Part shown: positions 1 to 5,370 of the stretch, piece after piece
Numbering within the stretch: the first letter of the stretch is position 1
Layout of the letters: each line of letters opens with the position of its first letter
DNA from: Candidatus Krumholzibacteriia bacterium
GTDB lineage: Bacteria; Krumholzibacteriota; Krumholzibacteriia; LZORAL124-64-63
Direction: 5' to 3'
Assembly: GCA_027056825.1 (NCBI GenBank)
Contig: JALUJS010000544.1
Location: 415-7,456 of the forward strand
DNA length: 7,042 nucleotides
Notes under the pieces: generated by a model
Database searches by the model: none
The model's input: only the letters and a program-made list of their open reading frames with translations
What the model was told of the DNA's origin: nothing
Program-made: the position numbers and the translations under genes

Positions 1-196
1 CGAGGGCCGGACCATGATGAGGCGCCTGTCCAGCATGGGGCAGGCCTACTACCTGGCCATGGCCGAGTTGGACCACGACCTGCCGGGCTACCTGAAGGCC
101 GTCACGCGCTACGACGACGTGACGCTGGACGATCTGGTGCGGGTCAGCAGCCGCTACCTGGCGACCCTGCCGCTGGTGACGGTGGTCGTGGACTGA
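1..196 (+). CDS. C-terminal end of probable M16 (insulinase-like) peptidase, partial
   Basis: The reading frame is open from base 2 to the TGA at 194-196 and gives about 64 residues; the gene begins upstream of the window. The tail has the character of the last helix-strand segment of M16 peptidases: a helical stretch with AYYLAMAELDHDLPGY, then DDVTLDDLVRVSSRYL (the usual 'VT-x-x-D-V-x-x-V-A-x-x-Y-L' helix), ending in a hydrophobic strand VTVVVD. In full-length members this belongs to a non-catalytic clam-shell half, so the HxxEH zinc motif would not be visible here. If correct, the full protein is a zinc metallopeptidase or an inactive M16 partner, probably periplasmic. The stop directly abuts the stop of the opposing anti-sigma gene. 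The identification rests on a short fragment, so it is moderate; another protein with a similar helical tail is possible. Confidence 0.65.
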   Translation, partial: EGRTMMRRLSSMGQAYYLAMAELDHDLPGYLKAVTRYDDVTLDDLVRVSSRYLATLPLVTVVVD

Positions 197-457
197 TCAA
201 GGGTTCGGCCCGCCGTGATCTCCGGGGCCATGGGGGCAGATGCGGTCGAGGATGCAGTCCTCCATGCGCTTGGCCTGCTCCCCGGTGGGCGTCTCGTCCA
301 ACTGGCGGCGGGCGCCCAGTCCCAGGCGGCGGATCTGGTCGGTATAACGGCGGCAGTGGACGCACATCAGCAGATGCATCTTCAGTTGCAGCCGGCCCCA
401 GAACCCCAGGTCCAGGTCCTCGGCCACGATGTGTGAGACTTCCTTGCACTTGAGCAT
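197..457 (-). CDS. Soluble zinc-finger anti-sigma factor (zf-HC2/ZAS type)
   Basis: The product has 86 residues and starts at ATG 457-455, with an AGAGGA Shine-Dalgarno 7 nt upstream (465-470) that overlaps the stop of the sigma gene. The zinc-binding anti-sigma signature is plain: C4, then H28-x3-C32-x2-C35 in the sequence MHLLMCVHCRRY. This is the C-x(about 23)-H-x3-C-x2-C pattern of zf-HC2 proteins, which bind a cognate ECF sigma factor and keep it from core RNA polymerase. No membrane segment follows, so the protein should be cytoplasmic, unlike transmembrane anti-sigmas. A second cluster at the C-terminus (C68, C74, H76, H81) is not part of the standard domain and could bind metal or sense redox state; this is inference. 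It lies directly downstream of the ECF sigma gene in the same operon. Its stop abuts the M16 gene stop. Longer upstream reading in this frame runs across the sigma gene and is not credible. Confidence 0.87.
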   Translation of the reverse strand: MLKCKEVSHIVAEDLDLGFWGRLQLKMHLLMCVHCRRYTDQIRRLGLGARRQLDETPTGEQAKRMEDCILDRICPHGPGDHGGPNP

Positions 458-464
458 CGGCTTG

Positions 465-470
465 TCCTCT
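465..470 (-). promoter_or_regulatory. Ribosome binding site of anti-sigma gene, overlapping sigma stop codon
   Basis: On the minus strand the sequence reads GCGTAGAGGACAAGCCGATG. The sigma stop TAG (471-469) shares two bases with the AGAGGA Shine-Dalgarno (470-465), which is 7 nt from the ATG. The geometry implies that ribosomes ending sigma translation reinitiate on the anti-sigma, giving a fixed ratio of the two proteins. Confidence 0.7.
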
Positions 471-1071
471 ACGCTCCGGTGATGTCGCGCTGTTCCAGGC
501 ATTCGCGCAGGCTGTTGCGTCCGCGGTAGAGCAGCACCCCCAGGTTGGTGCGGCTGACTTCCAGGGCGGCGCAGATCTCTTCGCTGGTCATTCCCTCGAC
601 TTCCCGCAGCACGAAGGCCAGGCGCTGGTCGGTGCTCAGACCCCCCATGCAGTCGGCGAGGTGGCGCCGGATCTCGTCGTCGTAGGCGTTCCGGTCGGCG
701 GCGCGCGGGGGCGCGGCCCACATGCCGTCGGGACGGAAGCGGCTCTCCATGACCATGTCGATGTCGTCGTGCCGGTCCGCGCGCCCGGTGTCCCGCCTCA
801 TTTCCGAAATCTTATGATAAAGGATCCCGAACAGCCAGGTGCGCACGTGTGATCTTCCGGCGAAGGAATCGATCTTCTCGATGAAGGTCACGAAGGTGTT
901 CTGGACGGCGTCCTCGGCGGCGTGGACGCCGAGGCCGGCGCCGCGGGCGGCGCGGTAGACCTGCGGCAGGTAGGCCTCGGTCAACAGGCGCAGGGCGTCC
1001 TCGTCACGGCGGCGCAGCCGGTCGATGAAGGAGGGGTCCGCAAAGACGTCTGTGGTCCTGTCCTGGGCCAA
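469..1071 (-). CDS. ECF-type RNA polymerase sigma factor (sigma-70 family, regions 2 and 4 only)
   Basis: The product has 200 residues if translation starts at TTG 1071-1069, preferred because AGAGGA (1079-1084) lies 7 nt upstream, the same spacing as in the next gene. A TTG at 1179 would add 36 residues in less gene-like sequence. Region 2 spans about residues 28-93, with LPQVYRAARGAG, the AAEDAVQNTFV helix of region 2.2 and the RTWLFGILYHKISEMRR helices of 2.3-2.4 that melt the -10 element. A linker of about 40 residues follows. Region 4 covers about 134-193: LSTDQRLAFVLREVEGMTSEEI, then the helix-turn-helix with EVSRTNLGVLLYRGRNSLREC that reads the -35 element. There is no region 1.1 or 3, as expected for ECF factors. 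The zinc-finger anti-sigma encoded immediately downstream is the likely partner. The regulon is unknown; the divergent peptidase gene is a candidate target. Confidence 0.94.
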   Translation of the reverse strand: MAQDRTTDVFADPSFIDRLRRRDEDALRLLTEAYLPQVYRAARGAGLGVHAAEDAVQNTFVTFIEKIDSFAGRSHVRTWLFGILYHKISEMRRDTGRADRHDDIDMVMESRFRPDGMWAAPPRAADRNAYDDEIRRHLADCMGGLSTDQRLAFVLREVEGMTSEEICAALEVSRTNLGVLLYRGRNSLRECLEQRDITGA

Positions 1072-1078
1072 TCCCGGT

Positions 1079-1084
1079 TCCTCT
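1079..1084 (-). promoter_or_regulatory. Ribosome binding site supporting a TTG start for the sigma gene
   Basis: The minus strand reads AGAGGA, then ACCGGGA, then TTG. The match to the anti-Shine-Dalgarno sequence and the 7-nt spacer favour initiation at 1071. The alternative TTG start at 1179 has TATT and CAATATTGG just before it and no purine-rich site. Confidence 0.55.
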
Positions 1085-1306
1085 GGTGAATATCCGAAGC
1101 CAATCCCGCGTTCGCGGCGCCAATACACAAAGTCGAGCCAAGGGGCCGGACCCGCAATCCGGGCTAAGGAGCAAACCAATATTGACCGGGAGAATCAAGT
1201 GTGGAATCCCACGCGGCCCCGGGTCCATCTTTGCCCGGTTGATCCGGCGGCTGCAGCGGGCTATCCTGCAGGAACAGATATCGATCCAGGAGCGGTCCAT
1301 CACCCC

Positions 1307-1313
1307 GGGAGGG
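1307..1313 (+). promoter_or_regulatory. Ribosome binding site of M1-like peptidase gene
   Basis: GGGAGGG, whose GGAGG core ends 5 nt before the ATG at 1318, is a strong Shine-Dalgarno and fixes the start of the peptidase. Confidence 0.75.
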
Positions 1314-1317
1314 CGGA

Positions 1318-3408
1318 ATGTCTGACCTGTCGCGCCGTTGTTTCCTGCTGCTGTCGCTGGCCCTGGCCACCCTCGCCGGGACGGTCGCCTGCCGGGCCGC
1401 CGAGCCCCTGCCTGTCATCGCGCACACGGTGAAGGCCGAATTCGACCTCACCAACCACACCGTGCGCATCCAGGACCGGATGGAGGTGCCGCCGGGCATC
1501 GCGTACCTGCGCCTGGGCGACGGTTTCGAGATCGAGGACATCCTGCGCACGGACCGCGAGCGCCCCGATCCCCGCATCGTGATCAGCAGGGAAGAGGACG
1601 AGGACGGCCCCTGGCAGAAGCTGTCCTGCGCGAAGATGGGCCTGGATCGCACGGGAGGCTTCCTGCTGCTGGTCTACTCGGGCCGGTTCCACCAGCCCAC
1701 CGACGAGGTCGTCTTCTCACGGGAGAACGTGGGCGGCGAGATCACCGCCACCATCGGGTCCGAGGGCATCTACATGTCCGCGGGCAGCGGCTGGCTGGTC
1801 GGCAACCCCGACGCCATGGCCACCTTCGACATCACCATCGACACCCCCATGGGCTACGAGCCCGTCACCCAGGGCCGACGCCTGGAGCACGAACCCCGCG
1901 GGGACGTCCTGCGCACGCGCTGGCGGGCGGAGCACCCCTCGGACGGGCTGAACCTCATCGCCGCGCGTTTCGTGGTGCATGAGAAGACCCTCCCGGACGG
2001 CGTGGCCTGCTACACCTACTTCCTGGAGGACGACCCGGACCTGCGCGCCCTGTACGAGGAACGCACCGGGGCCTACCTGGCCATGTACGAGGACATGATC
2101 GGGCCCTATCCCTACGCCAAGTTCGCCACCGTGGAGAACTGGTTCCCCACCGGCTACGGCATGCCCTCGTGGACCCTGCTGGGCGGCCAGGTCCTGCGCC
2201 TGCCCTTCATCCCCTACACCAGCTTCGGCCACGAGATCTGCCACAACTGGTGGGGCAACTCGGTGTTCGTGGACACCGACGGGGGGAACTGGTGCGAAGG
2301 TCTGACGGTGTACTGCGCCGACTACCACTACAAGGAACTGGAGTCGCCGGCCGCGGCCCGCGAGTACCGGCGCAACCTGCTGAAGGACTACGCCGGCTAC
2401 GTGGTCGACGCGGAGAAGGACTTCCCGCTGACCGCATTCAAGAGCCGCCACAGCGGCGCCACCCGCGCGGTGGGCTACGGCAAGAGCATGATGGTCTTCC
2501 ACATGATCGACCGCATGATCGGCCGCGACGCCTTCCTCTCGGCCCTGCACGAGGTGGCGCGTGAATTCAGGTACCTGCCCGCCGCATGGAGCGACTTCCT
2601 GGCCGCCTTCGGCAAGGCGGGGAACGTCGACCTGGGCTACGTCGCATCCCAGTGGCTGGAGCGTACGGGGGCGCCGTCCCTGGCCCTGGACAAGGTGGAA
2701 TTCGGCGCCAAGGGCGTGTCCTTCGTCCTGCTCCAGGACGAACCGGCCTACATCCTGGACGTGCCGGTGATCGTCAGCGGGCCCGACGGCGACCGGGAAC
2801 ACATCGTGCACATCGAGGGCCCGTCCACCCCGGTCACCCTCGCGGCGCCGGGGGCCACGCGGATCGCCGTGGATCCGGACTGCCACCTTTTCCGTCACCT
2901 CGATCCCGCGGAGATCGAGCCCACCCTGCGCCAGGTCTTCGCCCACACCGACGACGTGGTGTTCGTCACCGGCGACCAGGCGCTGCCCTTCGTGGCGGCC
3001 GCCCGCGAGTTCGCCGAGGATTTCATCGAGAGCGGCGAGCCGGTGTTCGCCGCCGACGGCGTGATTCCTCCGGACGCCGGGGCGGGCGTGCTGATCAATC
3101 CCGACGCCCGGCGGGCCGGGGCGTTGCTGCCGGACGGGATGGTGGTCAGCGGTAGCACGGTGGTTCTCGGCGGCAAGCGCTACGACCTGGACAAGGCCGA
3201 CCTGGCCTTCGCCACGGCCGATCCGGACCAGCCTGGCCGCCCCCTGCTGGTGGTCTACACGCGATCGCCACAGCGCCTGGCCGGTCTGGCGAGCCGCCTG
3301 AGCCATTACGGGAAGTACAGCTGGCTCGTCATGCCCGCGGGCCGGGGCAAGGTCGAGCGGGGGAACTGGGACGCGGGGGACTCGCCCCTGACCGCAGTCC
3401 GGCCCTGA
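1318..3408 (+). CDS. Exported M1-like (gluzincin) zinc metallopeptidase
   Basis: The product has 696 residues. The N-terminus SRRCFLLLSLALATLAGTVAC is a signal peptide with a near-Tat motif (S5-R6-R7-x-F9-L10); cleavage near residues 24-27 is likely, and C25 has only a weak lipobox. Residues about 30-215 form a beta-rich N-domain. The catalytic domain carries GPYPYAKF (262-269), then GYGMPS (279-284) where M1 enzymes have GAMEN, then H305-E306-I-C-H309-NWWGN and NWCEG with E327. These give two zinc histidines, a general-base glutamate and a third zinc ligand. Y387 in VGYGKSMM matches the transition-state tyrosine position. The spacing from H309 to E327 is 17 residues rather than the classical 18. 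The last 250 or so residues hold a beta-type domain and an unassigned C-terminal region ending near HYGKYSW (663-669), a motif I recall from this bacterial subfamily. Family assignment is firm; substrate and true aminopeptidase activity are not. Confidence 0.9.
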   Translation: MSDLSRRCFLLLSLALATLAGTVACRAAEPLPVIAHTVKAEFDLTNHTVRIQDRMEVPPGIAYLRLGDGFEIEDILRTDRERPDPRIVISREEDEDGPWQKLSCAKMGLDRTGGFLLLVYSGRFHQPTDEVVFSRENVGGEITATIGSEGIYMSAGSGWLVGNPDAMATFDITIDTPMGYEPVTQGRRLEHEPRGDVLRTRWRAEHPSDGLNLIAARFVVHEKTLPDGVACYTYFLEDDPDLRALYEERTGAYLAMYEDMIGPYPYAKFATVENWFPTGYGMPSWTLLGGQVLRLPFIPYTSFGHEICHNWWGNSVFVDTDGGNWCEGLTVYCADYHYKELESPAAAREYRRNLLKDYAGYVVDAEKDFPLTAFKSRHSGATRAVGYGKSMMVFHMIDRMIGRDAFLSALHEVAREFRYLPAAWSDFLAAFGKAGNVDLGYVASQWLERTGAPSLALDKVEFGAKGVSFVLLQDEPAYILDVPVIVSGPDGDREHIVHIEGPSTPVTLAAPGATRIAVDPDCHLFRHLDPAEIEPTLRQVFAHTDDVVFVTGDQALPFVAAAREFAEDFIESGEPVFAADGVIPPDAGAGVLINPDARRAGALLPDGMVVSGSTVVLGGKRYDLDKADLAFATADPDQPGRPLLVVYTRSPQRLAGLASRLSHYGKYSWLVMPAGRGKVERGNWDAGDSPLTAVRP

Positions 3409-3440
3409 CCCATTTCTTGCCGTCATCACGGGGGCCGGTG

Positions 3441-3449
3441 TGCTACAAT
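3441..3449 (+). promoter_or_regulatory. Extended -10 promoter for the repeat lipoprotein (and probably pepD)
   Basis: TGCTACAAT fits the extended -10 pattern TG-n-TATAAT with one mismatch in the hexamer. A TTGCCG at 3417-3422 resembles a -35 but is 21 nt away, so the extended TG probably carries the recognition. Transcription would start near 3456, about 30 nt before the lipoprotein ATG. This is the only good -10 seen between the peptidase and the lipoprotein genes. Confidence 0.5.
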
Positions 3450-3486
3450 CCTGCGCATCGGGCCCTATCCCTCGGACCGTCCGGGA

Positions 3487-5328
3487 ATGACCAGCGTGCA
3501 GATGACGACCCACAGGATCCGGATTCCTTCCCTCTTCGCGCCGCGCCGGCCACGGTCGGCGCCGCCGGCCGTTGTGCGGACCCTCGCGGCCGGCCTGGCC
3601 TGCCTGGCCGTGGTGGTGCTGCTGTCCGGCTGCGGCGACGATCCAGTCTCTCTCCCGCCGCCCGACACCGGCGGCGTCTGGACCGAAACCCTCGTGCCCG
3701 ATTACACCAACCGCGCCATGTGGGGCGTCAGCTCGTCCCACTTCTTCGTCGTGGGTGAAAAGGGATCGATCCGCCGCTACCGGGACGGGGTGTGGGACAG
3801 CTGGCAGTTCCGCTACTTCTACAACCTGCGCGGGGTGTGGGGCTTCGCCGCGGACGACGTGTGGGCCGTGGGCGAGGGCGGCTCGTGCTACCACTTCGAC
3901 GGCCGGGACTGGACGCTGCAGTTCGTGGGGACCTACGAGGACCTGCACGGGGTGTGGGGGCCGGACCCCGACCACCTGTTCGTCGTGGGCGGGAACGGAA
4001 CCATCCTGATGTTCGACGGCCAGGAATGGTCCGCCATGGACAGCGGCGTCGGGGTCACCCTGTACGGTGTGTGGGGCTTCGGCCCGGATGACGTCTACGC
4101 CGTGGGCCGCCTGGGCATGATCCTGCACTACGACGGGATGGCCTGGTCACCCATGCAGTCGCCCACCGGCAACACCCTGGACTGCGTCTGGGGCCTGACG
4201 CCGGACAACCTCTACGCGGTGGGCTCGTCCGGCGCCATCGTGCGTTACGACGGTTCGGCCTGGTCGCTGGAGGACAGCGGGACCAGCGAGCGGTTGTGGG
4301 GCGTGCGGGGTATTCCCGGGCACCAGCCTGCCGCCGTTGGCGCGGACGGGACCTACCTGGTGCGGGGCGAGGGGGCCTGGGAGGCCTCGACCATCGCCTC
4401 GGGCCGCTACCTCTACGGCATGTGGGACGACGGCGACAACGTGCTGACCATCGTGGGCTACGGGGGCCTGGTCATGAAGCTGACCTACCCGGCCTGGGAG
4501 ATCATCAACCAGGGCTGGACCCACTGGCTGACCGACATCTGGGCCCCCGACTGCGAACACGTGGTCGCGGTGGGCAAGGACGGCGTCATCCTGCGCAAGT
4601 CCGCCGACGGTTGGCTGAACATCGCGCCGGACCTGCCGGGCATGGACTACTCGGCGGTGTGGGGCGTCGATGCGGACGACTTCTTCGTCACCGGCAACGA
4701 CGGCGTGATCCTGCGGCACCGCGGCGACCGGCCGTGGACGATCTGGAACCTGCAGTCCGGGGCCAACCTCGAGGACATCTGGGGCACGTCCGACGGCAAC
4801 GTCTTCGCGGTGGGGGAGGGCGGCGTCATCGTCCACTTCGACGGTCGCAGCTGGGAGACCATGGACAGCAATACCACCCTGTCCCTGTCCGCGGTCCACG
4901 GCCGCGGTCCCCTGGACGTCACGGCGGTGGGACTGGGCGGCACCATCCTGCATTTCAACGGGGTGGTGTGGACACCCCAGGATTCGGGGGTCCAGGACGC
5001 CCTGGACGGCGTTTGGAGCACCCCGGAGGCCACCTACGCCGTGGGCGCCGACGGCCTCATCCTGCGCGGAGAGGGCGACGGCTTCGGCGCGACGGCCTGG
5101 ACGCCCCAGGCCAGCGGCACAATATTCTCCCTCTTCGACATTACCGGCGCCGCCGACGGGACGCTCTACGCTTCGGGCTACAGCGGCGTCGTGCTGCGCA
5201 ACGACGGGTCCGGCTGGTCCGTCATGGACACCGGGCATTTCGACCGGCTCAACGCCATCGCCGCCGACCCCTGCGGCAACCTGCATGTGGCGGGACTGTG
5301 GGGTCTTGTGCTTCTTTACACACCCTGA
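3487..5328 (+). CDS. Lipoprotein built of 39-residue beta-propeller-type repeats
   Basis: The product has 613 residues. A long basic N-terminus leads to the hydrophobic segment TLAAGLACLAVVVLLSGC with lipobox L-S-G-C49, so it should be lipid-anchored. The stretch GDDPVSLPPPDTGG is a short linker. From residue 77 to the end the protein is tandem units of about 39 residues with VWG, then D-D-V/L-Y/F-A/V-V-G, then G-x-I, then Y/F-D-G-x-x-W. Unit starts are near 77, 116, 155, 194, 233, 272, 311, 350, 390, 430, 469, 508, 551 and 590; units 6, 7 and 13 are the most degenerate. This resembles YCF48/BNR-like propeller blades and the 'WG...DVWAVG' repeats of large bacterial lipoproteins. No catalytic motif is visible, so a binding or scaffold role is inferred. 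ATG 3487 is the first start but has no clear Shine-Dalgarno; ATG 3502 is an alternative. pepD follows after 42 nt. Confidence 0.85.
   Translation: MTSVQMTTHRIRIPSLFAPRRPRSAPPAVVRTLAAGLACLAVVVLLSGCGDDPVSLPPPDTGGVWTETLVPDYTNRAMWGVSSSHFFVVGEKGSIRRYRDGVWDSWQFRYFYNLRGVWGFAADDVWAVGEGGSCYHFDGRDWTLQFVGTYEDLHGVWGPDPDHLFVVGGNGTILMFDGQEWSAMDSGVGVTLYGVWGFGPDDVYAVGRLGMILHYDGMAWSPMQSPTGNTLDCVWGLTPDNLYAVGSSGAIVRYDGSAWSLEDSGTSERLWGVRGIPGHQPAAVGADGTYLVRGEGAWEASTIASGRYLYGMWDDGDNVLTIVGYGGLVMKLTYPAWEIINQGWTHWLTDIWAPDCEHVVAVGKDGVILRKSADGWLNIAPDLPGMDYSAVWGVDADDFFVTGNDGVILRHRGDRPWTIWNLQSGANLEDIWGTSDGNVFAVGEGGVIVHFDGRSWETMDSNTTLSLSAVHGRGPLDVTAVGLGGTILHFNGVVWTPQDSGVQDALDGVWSTPEATYAVGADGLILRGEGDGFGATAWTPQASGTIFSLFDITGAADGTLYASGYSGVVLRNDGSGWSVMDTGHFDRLNAIAADPCGNLHVAGLWGLVLLYTP
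3715..5325 (+). repeat. Protein-level tandem repeat, about 117 bp per unit, 14 units
   Basis: Units begin at bases 3715, 3832, 3949, 4066, 4183, 4300, 4417, 4534, 4654, 4774, 4891, 5008, 5137 and 5254. The period is exactly 117 bp for the first seven steps, then 120, 120, 117, 117, 129 and 117. The 14th unit is cut off after the LVLLYTP strand, before the DG-x-x-W part. The DNA of the units has diverged well beyond near-identity; only short blocks such as GTGTGGGGCTTCG recur. This is an old, selected protein repeat and not a recent DNA expansion. Confidence 0.8.
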
Positions 5329-5359
5329 CCGGTCCGGTCGGGACGCGAACACCAGAACC

Positions 5360-5365
5360 GAGGAG
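5360..5365 (+). promoter_or_regulatory. Ribosome binding site of pepD
   Basis: GAGGAG ends 5 nt before ATG 5371. It is a much better site than that of the upstream lipoprotein gene and fixes the pepD start. Confidence 0.7.
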
Positions 5366-5370
5366 CCACC

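Larger units (their letters stand above)
1072..1317. other. Divergent intergenic region between sigma and peptidase genes
   Basis: These 246 bases hold no credible gene but must carry promoters for both the minus-strand sigma operon and the plus-strand peptidase. Visible elements are an imperfect palindrome GTGGAATCCCAC (1201-1212), a perfect 10-bp palindrome TCCTGCAGGA (1264-1273), two CTGCAG copies (1251 and 1266), and GGAAC (1271-1275) followed 17 nt later by CGGTC (1293-1297), which resembles an ECF promoter. TTGACC at 1182-1187 could be a -35, but no good -10 follows at 16-18 nt. No clean promoter was recognised on the minus strand. Base composition is less GC-rich near 1160-1210 than in the flanking genes. 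Confidence 0.5.

Noticed and set aside
1072..1179. 36-residue N-terminal extension of the sigma factor to a TTG at 1179
   Set aside because: No Shine-Dalgarno precedes it, codon use is unlike the rest of the gene, ECF factors of this type are about 200 residues, and a well-spaced AGAGGA supports the internal TTG at 1071.
3399..3438. Inverted repeat CCGGCCC ... GGGCCGG across the peptidase stop as a terminator
   Set aside because: The loop is 26 nt, there is no T run, and it overlaps the coding end and the promoter region; likely a chance match in GC-rich DNA.
1717..4128. Long minus-strand open frame of 803 codons antisense to the peptidase and lipoprotein genes
   Set aside because: It is a GC-rich shadow frame: it crosses two well-identified plus-strand genes and their intergenic promoter, has low-complexity Val/His/Gly/Ala-rich content and shows no domain motif.
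3715..5325. CRISPR or DNA satellite explanation for the 117-bp periodicity
   Set aside because: The periodicity is at protein level, in one open frame, with strongly diverged DNA between units and no repeat-spacer pattern.
5329..5345. Short palindrome ACCGGTCCGGT between the lipoprotein gene and pepD
   Set aside because: Only five paired bases on each side of one central base, no T run; too weak for a terminator or a confident operator.
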